A DNA stretch of 64,000 nucleotides from Flavobacteriales bacterium (GTDB lineage: Bacteria > Bacteroidota > Bacteroidia > Flavobacteriales_E > Vicingaceae): NCBI GenBank assembly GCA_905339165.1, contig CAJPFH010000004.1, forward strand, positions 94,050-158,049, read 5' to 3'. This document shows, piece by piece, positions 26,749-37,400 of the stretch. Position 1 is the first letter of the stretch. Every line of letters begins with the position of its first letter. Under the pieces are notes generated by a model. That model saw only the letters and a program-made list of their open reading frames with translations. It did not search any database and was not told the DNA's origin. The position numbers were made by a program, and so were the translations under genes.

Positions 26749-28791
26749 ATGCCTAATTCGAAAAAAATAAAAAAACAACATCCGCTTTTTACAAATACTA
26801 ATTTCCGAAAACTGATTTTACAAGGAATTCCCGATAAATTACCTCAACATAAACCGTACAATACGGAAATTAACCATGCTCCTAAACGAAAATCTATCTT
26901 AAATAAAGAGGAAAAAATATTAGCCCTAAAAAATGCCCTTCGGTATTTTCCAAAAAAATTTCATACTATATTGGCCAAAGAATTCTACGAAGAATTGCAA
27001 AAATACGGACGCATTTACATGTACCGTTTCCGCCCCGATTATAAAATATATGCTCGCCCAATTAAGGAGTATCCGGGAAAAAGCCTGCAAGCAAAAGCTA
27101 TTATGCACATGCTAAGTAATAACTTAGATTATTCGGTAGCCCAGCATCCGCACGAATTAATTACATACGGGGGCAACGGAGCCGTATTTCAAAACTGGGC
27201 TCAGTACCTGCTTACCATGAAATATTTGGCAACCATGAGCGATGAACAAACCTTGGTGTTGTACAGCGGACATCCTATGGGGCTCTTTCCATCGCACAAA
27301 GACGCTCCCCGCGTAGTAGTTACTAATGGAATGATGATTCCGAATTATAGTAAACCCGATGACTGGGAAAAATACAATGCCCTCGGAGTTACACAATACG
27401 GCCAAATGACAGCAGGTTCATTCATGTATATTGGGCCACAAGGAATTGTGCACGGAACCACCATTACCATAATGAATGCGGTAAGAAAAAAATTTAATGG
27501 CAACATTCCTAAAGGAACCCTCTTTGTTACAGCCGGATTAGGCGGCATGAGCGGAGCACAGCCTAAAGCTGCACATATTGCAGGATTAGTAAGTATTACC
27601 GCAGAAATAAATTCAAAAGCCACCCAAAAACGCTACGAACAAGGTTGGGTAGATGAAGTACATTATGATTTAGATACACTGATTTCAAGTGTCGAAAATG
27701 CAAGAAAAGAAGGCCAAACCATTTCGTATGCTTACAACGGAAACGTAGTAGATTTATGGGAAGCCTTAGTAAAAAGAAACATTAAAGTAGATTTGGGCAG
27801 CGATCAAACTTCCCTGCATAATCCATGGGCCGGAGGCTACTACCCTTCGGGCTTTAGTTACGAAGAAAGCAACCGAATGATGGCTGAAGAACCTGAAAGA
27901 TTTAAAAAAGAAGTACAAAAAACTTTGCGAAAACATGCCAATGCCATTAATATACTAAGCAAAAAAGGCATGTATTTTTTCGACTACGGAAATGCTTTCT
28001 TATTAGAAGCTTCACGTGCCGGTGCCAACGTAAAAGGAACAAACAAAGAGTTCAAATACCCCTCTTATGTGCAAGACATTTTAGGACCTATGTGTTTCGA
28101 CTATGGGTTTGGGCCATTCCGCTGGGTATGTACAAGTGCCCATCAAAGAGATTTAGAAACTACCGACAAAATTGCCCTAAAAGTATTACAGGAAATAAAC
28201 AAAAAAGCCCCTAAAGAAATAAAACAACAGTTACAAGATAACATTACCTGGATTCGTAATGCACAAAAAAATAAATTAGTAGTAGGCTCACAAGCCCGCA
28301 TTTTATATGCCGATTCCGAAGGAAGAATTAAAATTGCACTGGCATTTAACGAAGCCATTAAAAAAAGAAAAATTTCTGCACCGATAGTTTTAGGCAGAGA
28401 CCATCATGACGTTTCGGGAACTGACTCTCCATATAGAGAAACCAGCAACATCTACGATGGTTCTCGCTTTACGGCAGATATGGCAGTACAAAATTTTGTA
28501 GGCGATTCCTTTAGAGGTGCCACCTGGATTAGCCTGCATAATGGTGGGGGAGTTGGTTGGGGCGAAGTTATAAACGGAGGGTTTGGATTAGTGTTAGACG
28601 GAAGTAAGGCTGCCGAACAAAAACTTAAATCAATGCTTTTTTGGGATGTAAACAACGGCATTGCTCGAAGAGCTTGGGCACGAAATAAAGAAGCCCTTTT
28701 TGCCATTGAAAGAGAAATGAAAAAAAGCAAATCGCTCAAAGTAACCATTCCAAACTTGGTTGACGACTTACTGCTGAAAAATTTAATTTGA
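26749..28791 (+). CDS. hutU: Urocanate hydratase
   Basis: This 680-residue enzyme converts urocanate to imidazolonepropionate in histidine breakdown. It carries the NAD-binding segment TYGGNGAVFQNWAQY, the HGTTITIMNA region, SDQTSLHNPW and the active-site area YGFGPFRWVCTS. The length fits the long Bacteroidota form. ATG 26749 was chosen because upstream frame overlaps DUF5522. No hutH, hutI or hutG is adjacent, so the pathway must be scattered. The next gene starts in the overlapping TTGA. Confidence 0.93.
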   Translation: MPNSKKIKKQHPLFTNTNFRKLILQGIPDKLPQHKPYNTEINHAPKRKSILNKEEKILALKNALRYFPKKFHTILAKEFYEELQKYGRIYMYRFRPDYKIYARPIKEYPGKSLQAKAIMHMLSNNLDYSVAQHPHELITYGGNGAVFQNWAQYLLTMKYLATMSDEQTLVLYSGHPMGLFPSHKDAPRVVVTNGMMIPNYSKPDDWEKYNALGVTQYGQMTAGSFMYIGPQGIVHGTTITIMNAVRKKFNGNIPKGTLFVTAGLGGMSGAQPKAAHIAGLVSITAEINSKATQKRYEQGWVDEVHYDLDTLISSVENARKEGQTISYAYNGNVVDLWEALVKRNIKVDLGSDQTSLHNPWAGGYYPSGFSYEESNRMMAEEPERFKKEVQKTLRKHANAINILSKKGMYFFDYGNAFLLEASRAGANVKGTNKEFKYPSYVQDILGPMCFDYGFGPFRWVCTSAHQRDLETTDKIALKVLQEINKKAPKEIKQQLQDNITWIRNAQKNKLVVGSQARILYADSEGRIKIALAFNEAIKKRKISAPIVLGRDHHDVSGTDSPYRETSNIYDGSRFTADMAVQNFVGDSFRGATWISLHNGGGVGWGEVINGGFGLVLDGSKAAEQKLKSMLFWDVNNGIARRAWARNKEALFAIEREMKKSKSLKVTIPNLVDDLLLKNLI

Positions 28792-29171
28792 AAAAAATAA
28801 CTACCAAAACAGCCGAATTCTCTCTTGATAAAAGAGGTTTCCTAAAAATTGTATTTTTAAACAATGCCGAAGATATTGATGAATCGGAAGTAAGCGAACA
28901 CATTAAAGCCGCAAACGAGATTTCGGGTTATTCTAAATTGGCTGTATTAGCCGATGTAAGATTAGGCTCTCACTCTATTGATAAAAAAGCAAAAGAAATG
29001 ATTGCAGCCTATAATATGAAAAAAGCAGAAGCCATCATCATAAACTCATTAGCCCATAGAATAATTGGCAACTTTTATCTGAAATTATCGAAGAGAATGA
29101 ACAAAAATTTTCCTGTAAAATTATTTTTAAATGAAAAAGAAGCCATTCAGTGGCTCTTAACTTATGTTTAA
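28788..29171 (+). CDS. Hypothetical protein, STAS/SpoIIAA-like (DUF7793-type)
   Basis: The 127-residue protein starts at TTG overlapping the hutU stop (TTGA). It has the alternating beta-alpha layout of SpoIIAA/STAS-like proteins, with LAVLADVRLGSHSIDKKAKE in the middle and FLNEKEAIQWLL at the end. Such small proteins are common in Bacteroidota but have no proven role. The link to hutU is positional only. Confidence 0.65.
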   Translation: MKKITTKTAEFSLDKRGFLKIVFLNNAEDIDESEVSEHIKAANEISGYSKLAVLADVRLGSHSIDKKAKEMIAAYNMKKAEAIIINSLAHRIIGNFYLKLSKRMNKNFPVKLFLNEKEAIQWLLTYV

Positions 29172-30037
29172 GTTTTCTTTCTCAATTTATCTAATTCATT
29201 CCACATTTTCGGTGGCACATTTTCCAATGCACTAAACTGCCCCGCTCCTTTTAACCATTCACCGCCATCAATAACCACCACCTCTCCATTGATATATGCC
29301 GAATAATCGGAAATTAAATACGCTGCTAAGTTGGCTAATTCCTGATGTTCACCTACCCGCCCCAATGGCACTCGCCTGGCAGGGTTAAATTGCTCGGTTA
29401 ACTCTCCGGGTAATAATCTGCTCCACGCCCCTTCCGTTGGAAAAGGTCCGGGAGCTATTGCATTACTGCGAATGTTGTATTTTGCCCATTCTACCGCCAA
29501 GGAACGGGTTAATGCCAACACTCCGGCTTTTGCACATGCCGAAGGCACAACATAGCCCGAACCCGTGAAGGCGTATGTAGTAACAATATTTAATATAGTA
29601 CCTCCTGTTTTCTGGGCTATCCAGTGCTTTCCGGCTGCCAACGTAAAATTGCTTGTTCCTTTTAGTACAATATCTAAAATTGAATTAAAAGCCTTGTAAG
29701 AAAGCTTTTCTGTTGGACTAGCAAAATTACCGGCTGCATTATTTACCAACACATGAAATTCGCCAAATTTTTCTACCGTTTGTTTTAGTACATTTTCTAT
29801 CTGAACCTCATCTCGCACATCGCAGGATAATGGTAAAATGCATCCTCCAATTTCTTTCTCTAATTCTGAAGCCGTATTATTTAATACTTCCATATTGCGG
29901 CTGGTAATAACCACCGATGCTCCTAATTTTAAAAAATAGGCCGACATAGATTTGCCTAAACCTGTTCCTCCTCCGGTTACAATAATCACTTTCCCTTTAA
30001 GTGCATTTTCCTTTAACATTCCTTCCGTATTTTTCAT
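29168..30037 (-). CDS. Short-chain dehydrogenase, 2,4-dienoyl-CoA reductase-like
   Basis: The 289-residue protein has the Rossmann GGGTGLGKSM motif, NNAAGNF and a TTYAFTGSGYVVPSACAKAG segment. That segment matches the eukaryote-type mitochondrial 2,4-dienoyl-CoA reductases, where the catalytic Tyr precedes TGSG and the Lys lies in SAxAKAG, rather than the usual YxxxK. It probably reduces unsaturated acyl-CoA intermediates in beta-oxidation with NADPH. It is convergent with the preceding gene, overlapping by 4 bp. Confidence 0.83.
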   Translation of the reverse strand: MKNTEGMLKENALKGKVIIVTGGGTGLGKSMSAYFLKLGASVVITSRNMEVLNNTASELEKEIGGCILPLSCDVRDEVQIENVLKQTVEKFGEFHVLVNNAAGNFASPTEKLSYKAFNSILDIVLKGTSNFTLAAGKHWIAQKTGGTILNIVTTYAFTGSGYVVPSACAKAGVLALTRSLAVEWAKYNIRSNAIAPGPFPTEGAWSRLLPGELTEQFNPARRVPLGRVGEHQELANLAAYLISDYSAYINGEVVVIDGGEWLKGAGQFSALENVPPKMWNELDKLRKKT

Positions 30038-30059
30038 AAGTTAAATCTTATTTCTTCTA

Positions 30060-31349
30060 CTACTCTTTATTATACATCAAGTGAAAATTACGAATAAAAA
30101 CCGGGTGGTTGTACGTGTGCAGAAGAGTTATGCTATTATAATTGTATGTTCTCAGCACATTTGATGACACCACATATACGTGGTTCGATAACTCGTCAAA
30201 ACGAATTAAATTAGGGTTTATTGAATTTATATAAGGCAACAATGTGTTCGAAGGTAAGTGGTAACTACGAATATCATTTGCAATTCCTACCAAGTAATTT
30301 TCATTACCGGTAGCTGCAGCACATTTAATATTTTCGCCAATGAGCGTTTTTTGAGAATAGAGCTGATTATGCTCAATGTTATAAACCCAAATTTTACCGT
30401 TTGTTCCTTCATTGGCAAACACAAGAACTTCATTGCTATTTATTTCAAACATCGCCACAATATCACCCTGCAAGGTTAATTGTTGCCGAAGAGCACTACT
30501 TGCATTATAGTATACTGCTATTTGAATTCCCTGCCCTATAATTTGTTTTTGTTCAGTAATTAAATGGTTGGTTGTATGCAAAATATTTCCGGGCTTATAC
30601 CCTTGTGGTGAGGCGAAAGCGTATTCAATATTTCCATACTTATTATACGCCCTTACCACACCTTGCGTAAAACCCACGTATAAAGAGCGATTGGCATAAT
30701 GCATTTCTTCAAAAAATAAATTTGGGAAAGAAGCCCCAAAGGGTACATGCCATTGTTCGCTTGCATCGGTAACATTCAAAGCAAGTAAATTTCCTGTATT
30801 TTTACCCATTACATGAACAAACTGCCCATACAAATTTTCGGATGAAGCACCATAATCAGAAACTATAGATTTAAATGCCGAAACCACATTCTGATTATCC
30901 ATATAATCGATATTCACATTACTTCCGGAAGTAGAAATAATAAAAGCTCCCGTTCTAATTTTGCTTGCTTCTCCAATAGTAATATTAATATATTCTGAAC
31001 TGCTTGAATTGCCATCGGAAGCAGTAATTCTGAAATAATAAGTTCCACTTTCCAAATACAAATCATTTAAATGATAAAGAGCATTTAGTTTATACTCCGA
31101 TTGATTAGGGGTGAAGTTTAAAGAGTGAAGCACCTGTTTATTATTATCGTACTTAAAAAGCGATACCTTAACCGATTTTACCAACATATTGTCAGATATC
31201 AGAGCACTTATCCGAACCGTATCAAAGGCATTAAAACTTTGATTTTCATAAGGACTTCCCACGGTAACGGACGGTGCAGGATCGATATACTTCTTTCTAC
31301 AGCCAAACCATAAAAAAATTATGCACAAAAGAAGAATTACTTTTTTCAT
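30060..31349 (-). CDS. Lipoprotein with Ig-like and beta-propeller-like regions
   Basis: The 429-residue protein starts with a lipoprotein signal (LLCIIFLWFGCRKK; lipidated Cys at 17). Residues about 25-130 look like an Ig-like beta sandwich (DGNSSSSEYINITIG). The remainder has repeated beta-strand units containing LLALNVTDASEQW and VYNIEHNQLYSQ, suggestive of a quinoprotein-like beta-propeller. Function is unknown. It is likely exposed on the periplasmic or outer face of the outer membrane. Confidence 0.7.
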   Translation of the reverse strand: MKKVILLLCIIFLWFGCRKKYIDPAPSVTVGSPYENQSFNAFDTVRISALISDNMLVKSVKVSLFKYDNNKQVLHSLNFTPNQSEYKLNALYHLNDLYLESGTYYFRITASDGNSSSSEYINITIGEASKIRTGAFIISTSGSNVNIDYMDNQNVVSAFKSIVSDYGASSENLYGQFVHVMGKNTGNLLALNVTDASEQWHVPFGASFPNLFFEEMHYANRSLYVGFTQGVVRAYNKYGNIEYAFASPQGYKPGNILHTTNHLITEQKQIIGQGIQIAVYYNASSALRQQLTLQGDIVAMFEINSNEVLVFANEGTNGKIWVYNIEHNQLYSQKTLIGENIKCAAATGNENYLVGIANDIRSYHLPSNTLLPYINSINPNLIRFDELSNHVYVVSSNVLRTYNYNSITLLHTYNHPVFIRNFHLMYNKE

Positions 31350-31483
31350 ATTCGTAAATTTACTAAATGAGAATTAAAAAACGAATACTTACAACATTTA
31401 TACCACTTATTCGTTGTTAACTACGTGTTAATTGATGTGTATATAGATTAATAAAAACACCGATTTAGCAATATTTTATACCT

Positions 31484-31491
31484 TACTTTTG
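31484..31491 (+). promoter_or_regulatory. -7 promoter box of dnaB
   Basis: TACTTTTG matches TAnnTTTG and ends 4 nt before the dnaB ATG at 31496, so transcription would start at or next to the start codon. No clear -33 TTTG is seen. Confidence 0.5.
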
Positions 31492-31495
31492 CAAG

Positions 31496-33025
31496 ATGAA
31501 TGAATTTAAAAATATAAGTAACAGAGAACGAAAAAGAGCAAAACCCCCTGTTACATTTGATATGCTGGAACACGGAAAACTTCCGCCACAAGCCGTAGAT
31601 TTAGAGGAAGCGGTTCTTGGCTCAATACTATTGGAGCGGGAAGCTATGAATGCTGTAGTAGATATACTCCAGTCTGAAAGTTTTTATAAAGATTCGCATA
31701 AAATCATTTACGAAGCAATTCATAACCTATTCAAGAGAAGCGAACCAATTGATATTCTTACCGTAACTCAAGAACTAAAAAAAACAGGGTACTTAGAAGC
31801 TATTGGAGGAGCCTATTACATCACACAACTTACCAACCGAGTGGCTTCTTCTGCAAATGTTGAATTTCATGCCAGAATTATTTCACAAAAGTATATTCAA
31901 CGAGAGTTAATAAAAATTTCATCGGAAATTATTAGAGATGCATACGATGAAACCACCGATGTGCTGGAACTTATGGATGATGCGGAAAAAAAATTATTTT
32001 CTGTTACAGAGGGGAATATAAGAAAAACTTTTGAAGGAATGCCTACATTAATATTACAGGCAATAAAACAAATTGAAGCGGCTAAAAGTAATGAAAGCAA
32101 TATTGTGGGTGTTCCCTCCGGCTTTACGGCTTTGGACAGAGTTACCTCAGGATGGCAACCCTCCGATTTAATTATCATTGCGGCACGTCCGGCAATGGGT
32201 AAAACAGCTTTTGTTCTTTCTTTAGTCAGAAATATTTCGGTTCAGTTTGGAAAACCAGCTGCCATTTTCTCTCTGGAAATGTCTTCCTTGCAATTGGTTA
32301 CTCGCTTTATTTCTGCCGAATCAGAATTAACCTCCGAAAAACTGCGAAGTGGCAACTTAGCGGCTCATGAAATGGAACAACTTCATGCAAAAATAGGTGG
32401 GCTTTCCGAAGCTCCTATTTTTATTGACGATACACCCGCTCTTTCCATTTTTGAGTTGAGAGCCAAAGCCCGAAGACTGAGAGATAAAGAACATATCGAA
32501 ATCTTAATTGTAGATTATCTCCAATTAATGACTGTTAATGCAGATAATCGGGGAAATCGCGAGCAGGAAATCAGTCAAATTTCCAGATCATTAAAAAGTA
32601 TTGCCAAAGAATTAAATATTCCGGTTATTGCACTTTCTCAGTTAAACCGATCGGTAGAAAGCCGACAAGATAAAAAACCCATCCTTTCCGATTTACGCGA
32701 ATCAGGTTCCATAGAACAAGATGCCGATATGGTATTGTTCCTGCATCGCCCCGAATATTACGGACTAACGGAAGATGAGAACGGAAATCCAACACACGGA
32801 GTAGCCAACATTATTATTGCAAAGCACCGCAATGGAGGCACCGGAACTATCAATGTGAAATTCATTAACCATTTGGCAAAATTTACAGATTTAGATTTCG
32901 AGCCTTCCACGAATTCTGCAGCCGATGCATTCAGCCCAATGTCTCCCTCAACAAACTTTGATACAGACCACACCATTACCCGCCCATCAAAAATGAACGA
33001 TGACTCTCTCAACGATGCTTTCTAA
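31496..33025 (+). CDS. dnaB: Replicative DNA helicase DnaB
   Basis: The 509-residue helicase has an N-terminal DnaG-binding domain (PPQAVDLEEAVLGSILLE) and a RecA-like domain with Walker A ARPAMGKTAF, Walker B ILIVDYLQLM, and the DLRESGSIEQDADMV arginine-finger region. No intein interrupts the P-loop or other motifs. It unwinds DNA 5'-3' at the replication fork. Confidence 0.97.
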   Translation: MNEFKNISNRERKRAKPPVTFDMLEHGKLPPQAVDLEEAVLGSILLEREAMNAVVDILQSESFYKDSHKIIYEAIHNLFKRSEPIDILTVTQELKKTGYLEAIGGAYYITQLTNRVASSANVEFHARIISQKYIQRELIKISSEIIRDAYDETTDVLELMDDAEKKLFSVTEGNIRKTFEGMPTLILQAIKQIEAAKSNESNIVGVPSGFTALDRVTSGWQPSDLIIIAARPAMGKTAFVLSLVRNISVQFGKPAAIFSLEMSSLQLVTRFISAESELTSEKLRSGNLAAHEMEQLHAKIGGLSEAPIFIDDTPALSIFELRAKARRLRDKEHIEILIVDYLQLMTVNADNRGNREQEISQISRSLKSIAKELNIPVIALSQLNRSVESRQDKKPILSDLRESGSIEQDADMVLFLHRPEYYGLTEDENGNPTHGVANIIIAKHRNGGTGTINVKFINHLAKFTDLDFEPSTNSAADAFSPMSPSTNFDTDHTITRPSKMNDDSLNDAF

Positions 33026-34282
33026 ATGAAAACCATTAGCTCCATTCTTTTTTCGGTTTTTGTGTTGCAAATACATGCTGCTAGTATTTTAATTCCAATG
33101 GATTTGGCACAAAAAAACCATCTGAAGGCTTATGGAATAGCCTACTGGCTCTTAGAAAGAGAAGTAGAAATTCATTGGTTACTAAATTACCGGGGAGGTA
33201 GTTTTTTGGTTCCGCAAATAAAATCGGTACAAGAAGAACTTTCGGTAAGAGGCGTAAGTTTTGAAGTAATTGCCGATGCAAAAACCAGCGCCCTCTTTGC
33301 TGAAATTGCCGATCCGGAAGTAAATATGGATGCCGTAAAACTAGAAAAGGCCCCTAAAATTGCGGTATATTCACCCAAAAATAAACTCCCGTGGGATGAT
33401 GCGGTAACTCTTGTTTTAACCTATGCCGAAATTCCCTACGATGTGGTGTATGACGAAGAAGTAATAACCGGCAAATTACCACTCTACGACTGGCTGCACC
33501 TCCACCACGAAGATTTTACCGGCCAATACGGAAAATTTTATGCGGCTTATAAAAACACCGCATGGTATCAGGAAGAAGTACGCACTAACGAAGAAATGGC
33601 TTCCAAACTAGGATTTCAAAAAGTATCGCACATGAAATTAGCCGTTGCAAAAAAAATTAAAGATTATATGGCCGGTGGAGGTTTTTTATTTGCTATGTGT
33701 TCCGGCACCGATAGCTACGATATTTCACTTGCTGCCGAAGGCTTGGATATTTGCGAAAGCATGTATGACGGAGATGGAACTTCCCTTAATTATAATTCAA
33801 AAATTGATTTAACAAAAACACTAGCCTTTCATAACTTCACTCTCATTACAAACCCTTTGGAATACGAATATTCTACCATAGATGCCACCATCGCTCATAA
33901 CCGAATTCCTGAAAAAGCCGACAATTTTACCTTGTTTGATTTTTCGGCAAAATGGGATCCTGTTCCCACCATGCTTTGCCAAAACCACCAAACTGTAATA
34001 AACGGGTTTATGGGGCAAACTACCGACTTTTACAAACAAACAATTAAACCAAATGTATTAGTGATGGGCGAGAATAAAGCATTAGGTACAGCACGTTATA
34101 TACACGGAGAGTTAGGAAACGGAACTTGGACATTTTACGGAGGTCATGACCCCGAAGATTTTCAACACCTCGTAAATGACCCTCCTACCGATTTAAGCCT
34201 GCACCCTAATTCTCCGGGTTATCGCCTCATTCTAAATAATGTGCTTTTCCCTGCGGCCAAAAAGAAAAAACAAAAAACATAA
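33026..34282 (+). CDS. Exported protein with a class I amidotransferase-like fold (often mislabelled asparagine synthetase B)
   Basis: The 418-residue protein starts directly after the dnaB stop and has a signal peptide (MKTISSILFSVFVLQIHAA). It contains LKAYGIAYWLLER, LLNYRGGSFL and FLFAMCSGTDSYDISLAAEG; the last could be a nucleophile-elbow-like segment (C in MCSGTDS). Bacteroidota homologues are often named asparagine synthetase B, but I see neither the N-terminal Cys amidotransferase nor the ATP-pyrophosphatase domain. Real function is unknown; the role must be periplasmic if the signal works. Confidence 0.6.
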   Translation: MKTISSILFSVFVLQIHAASILIPMDLAQKNHLKAYGIAYWLLEREVEIHWLLNYRGGSFLVPQIKSVQEELSVRGVSFEVIADAKTSALFAEIADPEVNMDAVKLEKAPKIAVYSPKNKLPWDDAVTLVLTYAEIPYDVVYDEEVITGKLPLYDWLHLHHEDFTGQYGKFYAAYKNTAWYQEEVRTNEEMASKLGFQKVSHMKLAVAKKIKDYMAGGGFLFAMCSGTDSYDISLAAEGLDICESMYDGDGTSLNYNSKIDLTKTLAFHNFTLITNPLEYEYSTIDATIAHNRIPEKADNFTLFDFSAKWDPVPTMLCQNHQTVINGFMGQTTDFYKQTIKPNVLVMGENKALGTARYIHGELGNGTWTFYGGHDPEDFQHLVNDPPTDLSLHPNSPGYRLILNNVLFPAAKKKKQKT

Positions 34283-34405
34283 GTTTTCCTTAGCACATAA
34301 AGCAAAATCATTATTCTTTCTTCTTATCATTTCTTTGTTTAACTTTATGGCAACTGAATTTAAACATCAACGTCTTCAAAATACAACTAACTAAAAAGAA
34401 TAGCC

Positions 34406-37400
34406 ATGAATAGATTTCTACTATTGATTTTTGGTTTAATGCAATTTGTAAATTCCTCAAATGCACAGCCGGGCTGCCCTTTTATAGATGCAGGCCCCAA
34501 CCAAAACATTGCTTGTAATGGTTCAGCCACTTTAAATGCCACCGTACTTGCAACCGGGCAAACTACCAGTTATGGCGTAACCTCTATTCCTTACAACCCT
34601 CCCTACCCTTTTAATTCAGGAACTCCCATTTTTGTTGGGATTGATGATATATGGACGGGAATAATTAATCTGCCTTTTAATTTCTGCTTTTACGGAAGCA
34701 ATTATTCTCAAATTGTGGTTGGAAGCAATGGTTTAATTTCTTTCGATTTAACTTATGCCAACGGATATTGTCCATGGTCTTTTACCGCTGCTGTTCCCAA
34801 TGCTACCTTACCTTTAAATTCAATTTTTGGGGTGTACCACGACATAGACCCATCGGTATGCGGAAATGTTCGTTATGCCATTTTAGGAAATTACCCTTGT
34901 CGCACTTTTGTAGTTAGCTACGATCAGGTTTGTCATTTCGATTGTAATAACCTAACCTCCACCACTCAAATAGTTCTTTACGAAACTACCAATGTGATTG
35001 AAGTGTATGTTCAAAACAAACCTACATGTATTTCGTGGAACGATGGAAATGCACTTATTGGAATTCAAGATGCTGCAGGCACTACTGGTATTGCACCACC
35101 TGGAAGAAACACAGGACCTTGGAGTGCAAATAATGAAGCATGGAGATTTACTCCCAACGGCCCACCAAACTACGTAATCAATTGGTACGATAACGGTGTG
35201 CTTATTGGCTCAGGACCTAGTATTACGGTTAGTCCAAGTTCTACCACCACCTACACGGCAGAAGCCATTTATACCAATTGCAACGGGGCACAAGTTGTAG
35301 TAACAGATGTGGTAACAGTTACGGTTGGGGGCTCTTCCTCTGTAACAGTTAATGCGAGCAGCACTACTATATGCGATGGACAAAGCGTAACCATTACTGC
35401 AAACGGAACTCCGGGCGGAGGAACATACAGCTGGAACCCTGGTGGGCAAACCAGTTCCAGTATAGTGGTATCTCCAAATACCACCACCACATACGTTGTA
35501 TCATATAACTACAACGGATGTATTGCAAAAGACTCTGTTACTATTACCGTTAATCCTGTACCTACGGTTAATGTTAATAATGCTACTATTTGCAATGGGG
35601 GCACGGCCATATTAACTGCTAACGTAAACCCAGGAGGCGGAACCTTCAGCTGGGTACCGGGTGGTTTCACTACACAAAGTATTAGTGTATCTCCAGGCTC
35701 TACCACTACTTACACTGTAACATATACTCTTAACGGGTGTACAAATACCGCTAGTGGAACGGTAACTGTTGGTGGCAACCCAAGTGTAGTTGTTAATAGT
35801 GCGTCAATTTGCAGCGGACAGTCTGCCACACTTACGGCTACACCAAACCCCGGAGGCGGAACATACAGTTGGGTACCAGGTGGGCAAACCACTCAATCAA
35901 TTACCGTTTCTCCTAGCTCTACCACTACATACACTGTAACTTACGATTTAGGAGGATGCATTGCTACCGGTTCTGGAACTGTTACCGTAAATCCAAATCC
36001 AGTTCCTTCTTTTACGTACATTGCAGCTTGCCCAAACCAACCCAGTTCTTTTAATAATACCAGTACCATATTAAGTGGCACTATGTCGTACCAGTGGAGT
36101 TTTCCGGGTGCTACCCCCAATTCCTCTACGCAAACCAACCCAAGCAATATTGTTTACCCCTCTGGAGGAAGCTATACGGTTACCTTAGTAGTAACATCAA
36201 ACAATGGATGTGTAGATAGTATTACGCAACAAATTGTTATTCCTTATTTGCCCGTTGCAGATTATAGTGTTACTACTGTTTGCGAAGGAACACAAACCTG
36301 TTATACCGATTTAAGTTCGGTTCAGAATGGAAATATTGTAGGTTGGCAATGGGTATTTGGCGATGGCAGTCCGGTGGATAACACGCAAAATCCTTGTCAT
36401 TTATTTAACTTGTGTGGCACTTACAATACAACCCTCATTGCCACCAGCAATAGTGGCTGTGCCGTTTCTGTAACCAAACAAGTGGTGGTAGAATGTTTGC
36501 CTACTGCTTCTTTTACTACGAATAATGTGTGCAGAGATAACTTCGCAGTTTTTAATAACACCTCGTCCGGAGGTTCTTCCTACAGTTGGAATTTTGGAGA
36601 TGGATTTGGAACCTCTACTCAACAGAATCCTACCTATCTGTATAACGCTCCGGGAACATACAATGTAATGTTAACCGTAAATACAGTGGGTGGTTGCAGT
36701 GATGTATTTACCTTGCCTATTACGATTTTTCCGGAACCAACCGCTAATTTTAATTTCAGCAATGTTTGCGAGGGGAATGCCACAAACTTTACCGATGCGT
36801 CTACTATAGGTGGGGGCGGAAGTATAAATCAATGGAATTGGAATTTTGGCAACTCAAATTTTTCAACTCAGCAAAATCCCTCAGAAACCTATGCAAATGA
36901 TGGCAGTTATCTGGTTACCTTAATTACCACTTCGGCCGATGGTTGTAAAGATACTATATCGAAACTGGTGGAAGTGTATCCTTTACCAACAGCAAATTTT
37001 ACAGCCACCTCTCCTTGCGAAGGAACTGCTGTTGTTTTTACAAATACTAGCAATGTACCATCAGGGAGTATAATAGGGTTTAACTGGAGTTTTGGTGTAC
37101 CGGGAGGAAATTCTTCTCAACAAAACCCTTCGTATAACTACAATCAATTTGGAACTTATAACGTAACGCTTACGGTTACCACCAACCATGGTTGCACCAA
37201 TACAATAACCATCCCTGTAACTGTTAATCCAAATCCTCTTGTCCAATTTGTTCTGGATACTACTTCAGGATGCTCACCTCTATGCGTAAATATGCAAAAT
37301 CTTTCTACAATAGCTCAGGGGAACATTAGCAGTTATCTTTGGAATCTTGGTAATGGCAATACTGCATTTACTGCAGATGCTAATGCTTGTTATGAAAATC

